This document shows positions 24,466 to 36,802 of a stretch of DNA of 64,000 bases, one piece after another. Position numbers and translations under genes: made by a program. Source of the DNA: Sindora glabra (taxonomy: Eukaryota > Streptophyta > Magnoliopsida > Fabales > Fabaceae); assembly GCA_020226215.1 (NCBI GenBank), contig CM035233.1, forward strand, positions 29,391,150 to 29,455,149, written 5' to 3'. The stretch's first letter is position 1; each line of letters opens with the position of its first letter. The notes beneath the pieces were generated by a model. It had not been told where the DNA came from. It searched no databases and saw only the letters and a list, made by a program, of their open reading frames with translations.

Positions 24466-24503
24466 CTTGCTCGAGGACGAGCAAGATTCAAGTGTGGGGG
24501 AAT
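24466..24503 (+). other. Hairpin and polypurine tract at the 3' LTR of Athila-A
   Basis: CTTGCTCG-AGGA-CGAGCAAG is a perfect 8-bp stem with a 4-base loop. It is followed by the polypurine tract AGTGTGGGGGAAT, which abuts the 3' LTR and primes plus-strand DNA synthesis. Confidence 0.85.
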
Positions 24504-26000
24504 TGATAAGTGCACAAATACACCTAAATTCTATGTGTTTTATCACTCATTTACTTAGTATTTTGTGCAAAATTGATTGAAAAAGATACTTAGATGCTCT
24601 ATATCTTGTTTTCAGGGCATGAAATGAAACATATGAGCATTAGAAAAGAATTTAGAGGCAAAACCATTCAAATCATGAAGCATTGAAGCAAGATTGTCTA
24701 CTCAGTAAAGAACACGGGGTAATGGTAATCCCGTGTTCAAGGCCGTGTTCCCTTCTGGATGGCTTCGTGACTTCACTGGTCTACTCAGAGAAGAACACGG
24801 GTGTGAACACGGGACGTGTCACACCCCGTGTATATTACTGCCATTCGCCTCTGAAGAACACGGAGGGTGTCACACCCCGTGTAGTATGCTGATCAGTCTT
24901 CGCTGAGAAACACGGGGTAGAACACGGGACGTGTACTACCCCATGTACATTGCTGCTTGACAATTCGTAGAAGAACACGGGGCGTGTCACACAACGTGTT
25001 CCTTGCTGCTCAAACTTTCGCTGAGAAACACAGGGTACAACACGGGCCGTGTTGGACCCCGTGTACATCAAAGAATATAAGTTTCGCACGAAATCCTGCG
25101 AAGAGAGGGGGGAAGGGAGAGAATTCTAAGAATTAACAAGGGAGTTGCTGGGAGAAGCCCTAGGAGAGACCAAAAAGCTCATCAAAGGCGCCTTCTAACA
25201 CGGATCCAAGCAAGAAATTGAAGAATCAAGCAAGAAATTTGTAGATCTTCATGGATTGTTTAGCTTCCTCCTCTGTTTTCTTGTTTTCTTCTGATCTTAT
25301 GATGATCTCACACTAAACCTCTGTACTTAGTTTAGGTGAACTTGTTCATGGAGTTATGGAACTGAATTTTATATAATCTAGCTTGTTTTACTATTGAATT
25401 ATGATTTGATCTTGCTGATTTGTTTTGAACAAGCCAATATATCCGGAATATTGGATTTGAGTCTTGGATTAGTTGATTCTAGGTTGAAATGACCAGTCAA
25501 TTAATTGGATCTTGCATGATCATTGGGAATATCAATTAGACTTAGGAATTAAGCTGGTTGAATTCTTTTGCACAGGATGAAATGTCCAAGAATGGATTCT
25601 GAACAGAGTTAATGCAACCTTGATTAGTGGTTACTAGAGTAATTCTGGACACTTAATCTCTTGGTTAGTAGCTAGTAGCCTTGCAATGAGGTATAGCTTA
25701 ATTTTGGTGATCCAGCAATCATAATTAACAGTAAACCAAGTTAGAAAGTTATATTCATTCCATAATGAAATGTACAAGAGATCCTTAAGCTAAGTACACT
25801 TTTTCTCCACTGAATCAAACCTTATTTTGACAAGTTAATCTCTGTTTTTGCACTTTAATCTTGAATTCCACTATCAATTGATCTGCCTAGATAATTTTGC
25901 TTGAGATTTAGTTAGTACTCAACCTACAATCCCTGTGGAGAACGATAATCTTTTATACTATAACTAGACTTAACCGTGCACTTGCGAATTTTAGAGGTCA
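24504..26000 (+). repeat. 3' LTR of Athila-A (1497 bp)
   Basis: About 98.8 percent identical to the 5' LTR by eye, with a 12-bp palindrome unit that the 5' copy lacks. It holds the palindrome cluster 24709-25065 and ends AGAGGTCA directly before the CTTTC duplication. Confidence 0.93.
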
Positions 26001-26005
26001 CTTTC

Positions 26006-26608
26006 CACTTTCTTTTAAAGAGTAATTTTGCTTCCACAATTTGTTATAACACTTATGTAATACATAAAATAGTTTAACATAGTGTATATTAGGTTTTAGC
26101 ATGAAAATAAAAAACTTGCCTTCATTTTTCATAGGAAACTTGAGAATTCTAGTATATTTTCCTTCAAAAGAATTTTTTCAAACTTATTAGGAAAATAAGT
26201 TTTCAAACCTAAATAATTTAAATAGTATAGTTAGAAAAGATAGTTTTCATGCCTTTCTTAAAATTATTTTTGTGCAAAATTTTCCTTTTCAAAACATCCT
26301 TTGTGCCTTAATTTTTAAGAAAATCATTCAAATATTTACCTTCCCAAAAAGAAAGCCAAATAGCCATTTTTCAAATTATCATTTTAAAATTATGAGTTTC
26401 TTAATATTTAAGAGGACTACTTTCAAAATTATTTCATCAGGGATTCATAATTTCAATATATTATTATAACATGGATATAATTAGTAATCCACTATGAATA
26501 CTTATGGCCTTAACATAGCAAGTGATAGTTATTACAAAAATAGATATATATCTTATATATAATAACTTTTTTAAATGAAATCTAAAGAGAAAAAAAGTGA
26601 ATATTTAC
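26006..26608. other. AT-rich stretch without a recognisable gene
   Basis: Flank of Athila-A, continuous in character with the DNA left of 12769. Nothing identifiable. Confidence 0.5.
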
Positions 26609-26929
26609 TAAGGGTGTCAAATGAGTCATGACCCATAGTTTAGTTTCTAACCATCACAAGTTTTGACGAGTTTAAACCTTTAAAATTGAACTTATTTTCG
26701 AATGTGAGTAATACAAGTTAGCTCATTATGCATCTAGTCCATCACGGGTCAACTCATATTCACTAAGTTTTTAGACTCATAGTCAAAACCTATAGGTCAA
26801 CCTGATTCACCATGGATTTTAGTAGGTTTGGACTTTTTATAATTGGACTTGTTTTGGATATGGGTAATATGAATCGATCCATCACAAACTAATTCTTATT
26901 TGCATTGGTCGACTTATTTGACAAGCCTA
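26609..26929. mobile_element. hAT-like MITE, 321 bp
   Basis: The ends TAAGGGTGTCAAATGAGTC (left) and TAGGCTTGTCAAATAAGTC (right, read inward) are inverted repeats. The flanking octamers ATATTTAC and ATCTTAAC match at 6 of 8 positions, fitting an old hAT duplication. The interior repeats GGTCAAC and GACCC words. There is no ORF. Confidence 0.6.
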
Positions 26930-26937
26930 ATCTTAAC

Positions 26938-28828
26938 TCACTTTAAGAACTAGTAAAATCTTTACTCTTTATCTAGTTTTTAATGTGTAATATTCATAAT
27001 AGTATAAAGTTATTAGAGAGTCTTTAGAAGAATTTAGGAAAATGAATAGAACTAGGGTTTATGGAATCTTAATTTTTTTCTTGAAGATTTTAAGAGTTAT
27101 AACTTAAGAAATACTTTTACTATCTTACTAAAAATGTAGAAAAAGATAACATGGTCATGAGATTGCAATTTTTTTTCTCTCTTTTCCTCTCTTTCTCCCT
27201 TTGGTCATACCTTGCTTCTTATTTTAATGCAAAAATGTGCTAATCTCTCATAACTTGGATCACTTGAATGGCATTATGACATTACTAAGTTCATATCATC
27301 TTCATGACTTCTTGCTTTCATCACTCAAGAATATGCTTCCCTAATGCTTACTATAGCATCATTTTTTCCTTCAAATTTGGCCATTAAACTATAGCCCTTA
27401 GTGTTTTCTTAATCACCAATTTGCTTATTAACTTAATCATCCTTCCTTAATAACCTAATTACCATTATGTCATTAGTGACTTAATTTCTCCCTATATTGG
27501 ATCTTACAACCATGTTGTACCTTTCTATTAATTCAAAATATCAAAATTTTCCTTTTTTTGTAATTTATAAAACATTCTTAAATAAACTTAATTTAGTCCT
27601 AAAGTTCTATTAGTCTTGAATATTAAATAGCTTGCTCAGAAAATTACTCTAATCATCCATGGAAAATTTTACAAAATTTCTATTATCAAAATTCATTTCA
27701 CTTCTTTCAAAATTAATGAATTACTTTTATTAATTTCCCATAAATTCTTTTAATGCTCTTAAATTTTCTCCTAATAATTCCAAAAATAAAATTTCATCTA
27801 TTATTACTAATAAATATTTTTAATATTAGAAATAAATAATTCTATTAACTACCTACTCTCAAATATTGTCTAGTTTAATTTTATTTGCCTCTAACTATTA
27901 GGTTTTTAATGGGCATAACAAGGAATAATGACATCTAGATGTGATTAAACAAAAATAAATAGTAAAATTATGATATAATATAAGATGAAAAATATAAAAA
28001 AGTTAAATAAATAATCCATCCCACGCTTTAACTTAATTTTTATTAAAGATATCACTGTCAACATGTAATATAATAAAAAATGTCACAATATGAAGCATAT
28101 TTCATTATATAATTACCTAATAAACTATATGTGATATTCTCACCAAAATACATCCTATAAATTAATTATTCTTAGTTTTTTTCCAAAATGTAATTACGTG
28201 TGGGAGACTTATTTTATAACTCAATCAAAAACACTAAGTAAGTATAATGTTAGCTTCTGCTACAATAACTAATCTATGACACGCTAAAGGAAAAAAATAA
28301 GTTAAGTTTCAATTTTTAAATAAATTTTTCACCATTAGTTTGCATGAGGTAAAAGGAAAACTTTAAAATCTTACAATTAACTAAAAATGCTAAACTCTTT
28401 TTTTTTTTTAATTTGAACCTTTATATATACAAATGAAGCATATTTTATTATACAATTACCTAGTAGGGCAAGCTATTTCATAAAAGAATTTAACAATTAG
28501 CTAAAGCATGAATCCTAAAGGCTTGGAGCTTTTATGATTGAACTAAAGAAACCAAATAAGTGCCAATGTTTTTAAATCAAGTTATAAGTACTATGTAGTG
28601 TATATTTTGTTGTGAGCTTATCATTTTTTTTTACTTAAAAGCCTAGAAAAAGTCTTTAAAATCATAAAGTATTACTTTAATTCCTGAATGCCTTCAAATG
28701 ATAATTGCAAGGACTATTTATATCCTTAAAAATGAAGGAAAATAACATAAAGAGAAAAGGCTATTTGAGTAGTTCCAAAAATAAAGGGTTACTTTATTTT
28801 CAGGCCATCTATTATTAATCCAACCTAT
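26938..28828. other. AT-rich stretch without a recognisable gene
   Basis: Only chance ORFs are present. No transposon ends or protein similarity were recognised. Confidence 0.5.
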
Positions 28829-28833
28829 CAATT

Positions 28834-30203
28834 TGTTAGTGTATATGCCCTAAAATTAATCATATTGATGATTGTAAATTTGAATCGTGTTATTTTAATG
28901 ACAATTCTAATTATTATATTTATATATATTGTCTGCGTAATATATTTAATTATAATAATAACCTTAGAATAATTATATTCTTAAATATCCTTAGTCATAT
29001 ATCATTGTGAATTAGGTTGTTTTGATATGTTACGACTAGCATGTGTGGTTACTTATGTGGGATATTAAGTTTACACATGAGTACAAGTTAAAGAACTTGC
29101 ATACTGGACCGACCCATCCTAAGAACACTACATAGATCGTTATATGAGTGTCATGAGTGATTCTTAATGATCATTATTAATATGGTCTTTTGACTTGAGA
29201 TCGCCAAGGTTCCCTACATGTGAGTTTCATATTTTGATACTATTCTATGTTACTCATAGTTGAGTGAATGCAATGGTAGTTATTGGATATGTCACATATT
29301 ATGCGAAAGGATTTGTATGATCAAGATGGAATTTATCCTTCCTATATAACAGGAGTAATATCTATGGGCCCCTTGATTAAGTAAAGTTGAGAAAATGCAT
29401 GGCCATGCTTAAATGAATTGACATGGAATATCAATTATATTTGCTTCAATTTGCTTACTTACAGGTCAAGAAACCTTAAGATTAGGCTATACAGGAATGA
29501 CACAGTCCATATCTTGCACTCAATCTAGATATTTAGGACAAAAGAACATAAATAATGATCACGTGTGAAGGTTTAGTCAAATCACCAATTTTCTCATTAC
29601 TTGGTAACAATGATGTGTTGCTATATACCGCTTATTGTTTATAATCATTAATATGATTAATTATCATTGTCAACGTAATGAGAGCCTGTAGGGTTGCACA
29701 TTTAGAGCTTAGTGAATTTGAAATTAATGGATCAAATTATTTGGGCCTAATATTTGGGAATTACATGTTATAATTATAAAGCCCAATAATAAGCCCATAA
29801 TTATACATGGAACAAAGCACAATTAATTAGGATTTTCTATGCACCTATTTAAGTAGACTTGTTGGGTAATAATAGAGATTATTATTCACGCATCCCAAGC
29901 ATAAAAAAAATTATAACACCTTTCCTTGACCAAAAACTCTTGAAGAGGCGTAGCTAGTATTACAAGGCAAAAGAGAACAATTCCAACCAATATTCATGTG
30001 GACGTTCATCAGTGATTTACGGGTTCGTGTGGATACCTTGGAGTCTTCAACCAAAAGGAAGCTGAAAAGGTGATCAACGATCGAGTTCTTGAATCATCAT
30101 CAAAGGTATTGAATAAATCCTTATTCTAATTTAACATTTTACATGGATCCATTGGTTAGGATTAGTTTATTCCATTGCGCTTGTTTGACTCCCGATCCCA
30201 ACA
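28834..30203 (+). mobile_element. Solo LTR, 1370 bp, probably Ty1/copia
   Basis: Begins TGTTAGTGTATATGCCC and ends CCCGATCCCAACA, the style of many plant copia LTRs. A perfect 5-bp duplication CAATT flanks it (28829-28833 and 30204-30208). No internal element sequence adjoins, so it is a solo LTR. The superfamily is inferred from the termini only. Confidence 0.8.
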
Positions 30204-30208
30204 CAATT

Positions 30209-31203
30209 AAGAATTAACTTACATATATATGGAGAAAATAAAGTGTAAACCAAGTGTAATTTTGAAATTATGCCAAGAAAATCATATTGAACTAAATTTA
30301 TTTTCAAACCAAGAATAATGCATGTGGAAAACATCAAATAAGCTAGAGTTATGAAGAAAAGTGCAATTAAACTAGAATATATTGAAAATAGTAAGTAATG
30401 AGAATTATAGAGTAGAATAATCTAGAAAAATATTAGAAATGCTCACAATTATATAGAAAAACATTGGAAATTCCTAGAATTATACAAAAGAATAATTACA
30501 CATAAAATAGTTCATAAACCTAAGTTATAAAGTAAATATCAAGTAAATGATGCAAAAAATTATTAAAAATAACACATCTATGCCAAGGAAATTACATAAA
30601 TTAAACTTTGCATTAAAGAGTTAGAAGATAAAGAGGGGTTTGGCTCAATTAATCACCAATATGATAAAGAAATGATATGATTATTCCTTGTTACAATTAT
30701 TTATACTTGCTCATAATTCTTTACAATAGACGTATGCAAAGTATTTTATACCTTTTGCACTCATATGGCTTAATGGAGTCGTGTGCTAATATGTAAAATA
30801 ATAGAACCAAAACAAATGCAAACTAGAGAAGCCTTATCAAATATGACATACCTTGAGGTAGATTTATTTTCAGGAGTAAATGATTAAAATAGATTTATAA
30901 TAGTTTTATCATTTCCAACATAAGCAATAGGCATTAACATAAACAAAACAATCAATTCATCAATTTTTAGAAATAATGGAAGAAGGCTATTTATCCATGT
31001 TTGTTAAAACTTTTTGCAGGTGAATTACTTGCCATTTTTGTAGGCCTCTAGAAATAGTTGTTATGACATTATCTTAACCCAATTAGCCTTTCCTAAAATG
31101 TTTGAGATGGCACCATAAAAATTAGTTCAATGTTTAATACTAAGGGCATAAAAAATTAAAAGTTAATCTTATTAGTTAGAAGTTTTTTACATGCTTTCAC
31201 TAA
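30209..31203. other. AT-rich stretch without a recognisable gene
   Basis: A-rich on the plus strand, with only chance ORFs. Nothing identifiable. Confidence 0.5.
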
Positions 31204-31208
31204 TGTTC

Positions 31209-34200
31209 TGTAATATCTCATGTTTAAATTTATAGTTATATAAATTTTGATATTCATGGATAATTAATTAATTAATTAATTATTCATTTATTTATTTAGT
31301 TAATATTTAGATTTAATTTTACTCTTAGTATCAAATGTTCAAAAATATTAAATATGATATTGGAGATAATATTTAAAATTTATTTATTTTTATATATGGT
31401 CATGTTAATTTAAAATTTATTTAAAATAATTTTTATAAGAAATTTCTTACAACTTAAAAATATTTTAGTAATTATTGATGTGAGGATTTATGAAATAAAT
31501 TATTATATTTAATTGAAGAGTAAAATGGGTTTATTTTTATATGATCATTATTAATTCGAAGTTTGTTTAAATATTGTATGAGGTTTTTCTCACAATTTAA
31601 AAATAGTATTTAAGTATAAAATTTTATGAATATTTAATAAATTTATTTTGGGAATTATGGAGAATAAAGTATTTATTTTAGAATTTTCAAATCAATTCAG
31701 TTAGTATAAATATTTTTATTGAGTGAAGATTAAAAATAATTAACTTGAATTTTAAATAAAATTAATTTATAAAAATAAATTTTTAAATAAATAAATAATT
31801 AAAATAAAATTTTAATTGAACAAAAGAATGAGATTTCAAGTGGAATTTGAACTTGTGATAAGCATGAAATTAAAATCTTTATCCCCTTTAACTATTATTC
31901 TTTTTAACATTGTTTTTCTGCTCCTCTTTTTGCATTTGTCAGTTTTCCTTTCTGCTTCTTGTGCCAACACCACATCTCTCTCTTACCTCTTTAATTTTCT
32001 GGCCCCTCTTTTTGGGTACAGCACATGTTTTCTTTTTTATATTTTTCCTGACAAAGTAACCCTCTCTCTCTCTCTCTCTCGGGTTTTCCTGTTCCACCGC
32101 CTCTCTTTTTTTTAATTTTTTATTAAGCAGCTAACTCTCTCTTTTGGGACAAGCGTATTTCCCTTTCTCTCTTGTGGTCCAATACGACTCTGTCTCTCTC
32201 CCTCTCGGTTTAGTCTCTTTTCTCCTTACCGATTTGTGTCTCTTCTCTTTGCATCATTGCACTACCTTACTGTTTTTCTTCTCGACTGGTTGTGTGCTGC
32301 TCTACTCGTGTCGAAATTGCTACTATTGGTGGACGGAATCTGCTGCTGGCTTGGAGAGCTGCCCCCGTGAATCCTGGTGATAGAGTGTAGCTTCAGGAAC
32401 ATCTAACTCGAGCTCGGCTAGGAGGTGGAAGTTCCTGTTGCTGCTGCTCATCACCGGTCAGCTGTTGTTAAGGATGACTGTGTGACTTGGTTTTTTTCCC
32501 AATCCCTTCTTGTTCGATGGTTATTGGTGGAGCTGTCGCTGGCCCCCTCTTCTTTAGCTATGCTAGTGGCTTCAGAAAATAATAATAACAAAATAATAAA
32601 AAAGAAGAAGAGGACAGAGCATAGTTCGGGTTCAGCATGGAGTTGTTGTTCTTTTTCTTCCCACTGGCAGCTCAGCATGGTTTCTGGCATTGGCAAGCCC
32701 CAGTCAACTCCAGCGAGCTCCAGTCAAATTTTAAGAAAGTGGATTAAATGGGTGAGTTGATTTAAACACTACACTTATGCATTTCAAAATAAGATTATAT
32801 GATATAGAATATTATAAAATGTGATTATAGTATTTATGGGGAATTATGTACTAATATTTTGAATGATCTATGTAAAATTGAAGAACTTTTAAATTGCTGA
32901 TTTAGGTTGACACAAGGAAACTGATTCGTATGTTTGAAATTAGCTGTCAAGTAGTCAAATAAGACGAGTAGAACTATCTTATATTATGATATTTTCAGCA
33001 ACATTCATATATTTGAGAGAAATCTTATTGTGAATAAATTTAAATATATGATGGTAGGTTTTGAAAAATAAGATCTTTGTACTATGGATTGTTAGTAGGA
33101 TATAATGGAAATATCTAGAGTATAATACCTAAGTTGATTATGAGTTATGTCAAGGAAACCCATTTAGATAATTTACAGATACATAGGGATGTAAAAGAAA
33201 AATATGATTTCCATAATATGATATATTTTAGTCTCTTGTGAATTACTCAAGAAAAAGATAATAAAATTGTAATATGAGAGATTAATATATTATGATTAGG
33301 TCTCAAACAAGCAAGTAATATTAAGATATTTGTTAATTATTATAAAATTTTCCAATAAGAAAGAAAGCGAAGGAGGAGGGAATCCTCGAAATAGTTAGGT
33401 GATTCTAAGTGAATATATATCTTACCACATATTTTATTAAATAATGATTTAAATATTGTAAATTACATCCCTTTTACGTGTTAGTACAAATTTTTTATTT
33501 ATGCACATAAATTCATGTATAAGCTCAGTGCTGTGAAATAGGAATAGTCAGTTGTTCAAGTAAATGATAATTGATCAGAATGCGCAGTGAAAGTATGGTT
33601 TTGTCATTATTAGTTATTGACTGATTAATTGTGAAAGGTTTTCATTGCAATATATCACATCACTCGATTGTGTTTTATGCTTAGATTACTCATAATTATT
33701 GAATAATTATCTATGTGAGCTTATGTTGGATATGATGACATGAATAGAGTGAAGATCTAGTGAATTAACTATTGTGAACTAAGTTTTACATTGGAAAATG
33801 GTAAATTGTGTTAGAGCAATGACATAGGTATTGCGAATTATAATGAAGAGATGATACTAAAAGCTAAATGGTAAATTCTCAGCAAAAAGTAGTGAAATAA
33901 GAGTCGGATGGGAGCAAACTATATGAGAATGATATACGAATAATTAGGAAAATCTAAAAGATGGATACATGCATAATTATTCTAGATAATTATATGTTAT
34001 GATATAGTATTAGAACTTTACTTGTGATTGAATGTTATTATTTGACATGATTATAATGACATAGTGTGACTATGATGATTTGTTTGTATTTCGACCTTAA
34101 GGGTTATTTATGAATGTGATGACTTCCCGAAAATGGGTGATAAGTGATATTGTTTAAGATTATTTTGTTTGTGATTTGAGATATGAGATCTAAGTTGAAT

Positions 34201-34805
34201 GCAGGTGAAATGTCAATTTGAAGTTGTTTTGAAGATCCCAAAATGGGTTTGTTGATCTTTTAATATTAGTACACATTTAACTTATAAATATTAATTATCA
34301 AATAGTTCTCTTGCAAACTAGTGGTAGATGTATTCTCATTGAGTTTTTACAACTCACTCTATTGTATCTTCAATGTTTTCAGGTAATGGTGAGCGTATTT
34401 GAGCTTAAAGCATCTACAGAGATTCAAAGATCACCTAAAATAGAAAATTTGATAGTTGGAGTTTCTTTTAGGTTAGGATTAGCATTTGAAAAGGAAATAT
34501 TGTTGATCCATTATTCGATATATTGAATTGTTTATCTGTGTATAAGTTTGAAATTATGATGTACTAAGTGTATGTATGTGATTTTGTCATATTTGAATAA
34601 AAATAGGTGTTATATTATAGAGCGTGTGACCCTTGAAAAATGTCTAAAAAAAAGTAAATTTTTTTTTTGTAAAATTTAAAAATAAAATTTTAAGTCCCTC
34701 TGGAATTTAGAAATTCTCGTTAGATAGAAAGAGTGAAATTTTCTTAAGATTTGTGAAAATTGATAATGGGATTTACGCTAGTTACAATTAGGATGGGTTG
34801 TGACA
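31209..34805 (+). mobile_element. Very long solo LTR, 3597 bp
   Basis: Begins TGTAATATCTCATG and ends GGATGGGTTGTGACA, flanked by a perfect 5-bp duplication TGTTC (31204-31208 and 34806-34810). A pyrimidine-rich probable leader with CT repeats lies at 31910-32320, and a splice-like TTTTCAGGTAATGG at 34376. Short ORFs in it (31816-32115, 32144-32380, 32425-32760) show no recognisable domain and are probably chance. Diverged copies of its 3' part lie at 5768-7140 (minus), 52950-54416 and 54560-55690. The TGTAATATC start and GTGACA end suggest Ty3/gypsy. Confidence 0.8.
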
Positions 34806-35647
34806 TGTTCGGTCATAGGATTAATCCTTCAATTTGCAAAGAAAGTCCTCGGCCACCATGATTTGAATTTCTATTTTTTTTTTGTTCTATTTTGAGAGTT
34901 TCTTGAATCTCTCATCTATCATCATTGCTTCCCAAGTTAACTCACCTATGCATTTGAGGATTACTTTTACCTTTTTGTATGCATCCATCGCTTTATACAA
35001 AAGATTAAATAGTTGTTCATTGCATTTTATTTGTCACATCATTTCCATTTGAGCTTCATTGTGAGCATCTTGATACGTAAAATATTTACATATTTATTTT
35101 TCCTTGTATGATGCATTTTTGGATGTTATCTTGTTAAATTAAATAAATTTAGTTGCATTTTGTGAATGGATCTTGAATTTGAAATGAAATCAAATATTTT
35201 AGATAATGCTGTAATCCGACACTGTTTCAGGTTTTAGGCCATATCTGGAGTTCTGGATGTCCGATTGGGCTGTTCTTTATATGGATGGAAAGCTAAGAAG
35301 AAGCCCTAAAACTTTCATGTTTTAAGAAAAGCCCAGTTCGGGACCTAAGGATCTCAAATTCTGCTTGGAAGATGAAACAGTGATTCTGACGGAATCTGAC
35401 ATATGGCTACTAATCTAATCACAACTTGAGCTAGATATGTCCAAATTAGGAGTTCTTTATATGCAAATTGAATAGAAGATCCAGCCCTACAACTCCTATG
35501 TTGACATAAAGATGTAAATCAGCCATTTCGGTGGTCAAAAGTTGCCAACAAAGTGAAACAACTTGTGCTGCGAAAATAAAAAATGTTGGCTGCGTGTGAT
35601 TGGTAGCAACTTGTCAAATTGGATGGCTTGCAGCTGGTTTATTTACC

Positions 35648-35655
35648 TATAAATA
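35648..35655 (+). promoter_or_regulatory. TATA box of the Athila-B LTR promoter
   Basis: TATAAATA within ACCTATAAATAGGTGG is the best TATA match in this LTR. Transcription would start some 30 bp downstream, near 35685. An identical copy is at 45798-45805 in the 3' LTR. Confidence 0.65.
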
Positions 35656-35747
35656 GGTGGAAGTAGAGAGCATTCAGGATTCCAAGCATTGAATCATTCA
35701 TTCATGCATCTTAGATAGTAGTTCATGCAATTTTAAGTTCTTGTATG

Positions 35748-35911
35748 CCTCCTACATGGATGGTTCTACCTCCTAATGGATGGATAATATTTTTATTTTC
35801 ATGCATTTGTAATTATAATTTTGTGTTCTCCTCCTACATGGACGGTTCTACCTCCTAATGGATGGATAGCTTTTATATTTTCATGCATCTGTAATTATAA
35901 TCTTGTGTTCA
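35748..35911 (+). repeat. Tandem duplication of about 82 bp in the LTR, downstream of the TATA box
   Basis: Two units start CCTCCTACATGG (35748 and 35830) and contain CTACCTCCTAATGGATGGAT and an ATGCAT-TGTAATTATAAT block. The same pair is in the 3' LTR at about 45898-46061. It lies in the presumed transcribed leader. Confidence 0.75.
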
Positions 35912-36674
35912 TGAATGTGATGATGTTTTTATTCTATGTTTGTGTTTAATTTCATTATGTTCTAATTTTTCATCTTCCTAGGGTGATGACGTAACTTGAT
36001 AATAATGGATTGAATTCTAATCTATTGAAACTAATTTCGTTTTTACTTCCTAGATTGAGTTTTAATTATTGCTCTTAATGCTTTCAATTGATTGGCCACC
36101 TTTTGAATGAACTCAATATGTGTGTTGAGACCGGAAGGAGATACATGTGTATGGAACCTATAATTAAAACCGTAAATTGCATATGAAATAGGAATATATT
36201 CATATGGTTTATGTAGTCTTAATGAGTTCCATAAATCCTAATGCATGATTAGTTGTTTTAATTCACATAGGAATATAGTGGATTAGCAATTAATTATAGA
36301 ATTACTTGACCTTGGAAGAGGCTAGTAATTAATTTAAGGAAACTCGACTATCAATTAAGGAAGTTAAAATTGGATTAGTGTAGATAGGTGATTCAATCCG
36401 AAATTATTAAGTGAAGTCTGATCCCTAGGTCTTTTATTCATCTTCATCTTTACTCCAATTGCATCCATATTTATTTTAAGTATTTTCTGCATACATCTTT
36501 ATTTAATTGCTTCAAATCCAACTTAACAATTTGCCAAATAGTGTTAGGATTATAAATTTTGGTACTTAGTGAAACAATCCTCGTGGGAACGATACTTACT
36601 TATCACTTTATTACTTGTTTACGATAGTGTGCACTTGCGCTAATTGATAAAACATTTCACACGTAACAAGTTTT

Positions 36675-36692
36675 TGGCGCCGTTGCCGGGGA
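36675..36692 (+). other. Primer binding site complementary to tRNA-Asp (Athila-B)
   Basis: TGGCGCCGTTGCCGGGGA starts 6 bases after the LTR and is a full 18-base complement of the plant tRNA-Asp 3' end. It primes minus-strand DNA synthesis. Confidence 0.93.
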
Positions 36693-36802
36693 TTGTTATC
36701 ATTAATATCAATACCAAGTAATCTTAATCCTAATTTGGTTTTTATTTTACATTTTCTTCTTTCTTTGGTGTTTCTTTTCTCTTTTCAGGTTTGTTCTAGT
36801 GT

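Larger units (their letters stand above)
12774..26000 (+). mobile_element. Full-length Athila-lineage Ty3/gypsy retrotransposon (Athila-A), 13.2 kb
   Basis: Both LTRs begin TGATAAGTGCAC and end AGAGGTCA, and the element is bounded by a perfect 5-bp duplication CTTTC (12769-12773 and 26001-26005). Order inside: 5' LTR, tRNA-Asp primer site, gag-pol, post-pol hairpin, palindrome cluster, ATHILA-type ORF, an internal hairpin with polypurine tract, an AT-rich spacer, a second hairpin with polypurine tract, and the 3' LTR. The LTRs differ by about 18 substitutions and one 12-bp gap by eye (about 1.2 percent), so the insertion is fairly recent. Single stop codons break pol and the extra ORF, so this copy is not autonomous as it stands. 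A solo LTR of the same family lies at 50792-52290. Confidence 0.93.
35071..36668 (+). repeat. 5' LTR of Athila-B (1598 bp)
   Basis: Runs TG...CA and is identical to 45221-46818 except for 8 substitutions. A clear TATA box is at 35648-35655, and a tandem duplication of about 82 bp starts at 35748. The end shares GTGCACTTGCG and a GGGAACGATA block with Athila-A U5. It lacks the ACACGGGGT palindromes of Athila-A. Confidence 0.95.

Noticed and set aside
31816..32760. Three ORFs (99, 78 and 111 codons) in the long solo LTR
   Set aside because: They are low-complexity Leu/Ser/Phe-rich readings of a pyrimidine-rich leader with no recognisable domain, and they lie inside an LTR.
36675..36692. A tRNA-Asp gene fragment
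   Set aside because: Only the 18-base complement of the tRNA 3' end is present, at the fixed place after the LTR. It is a primer binding site.
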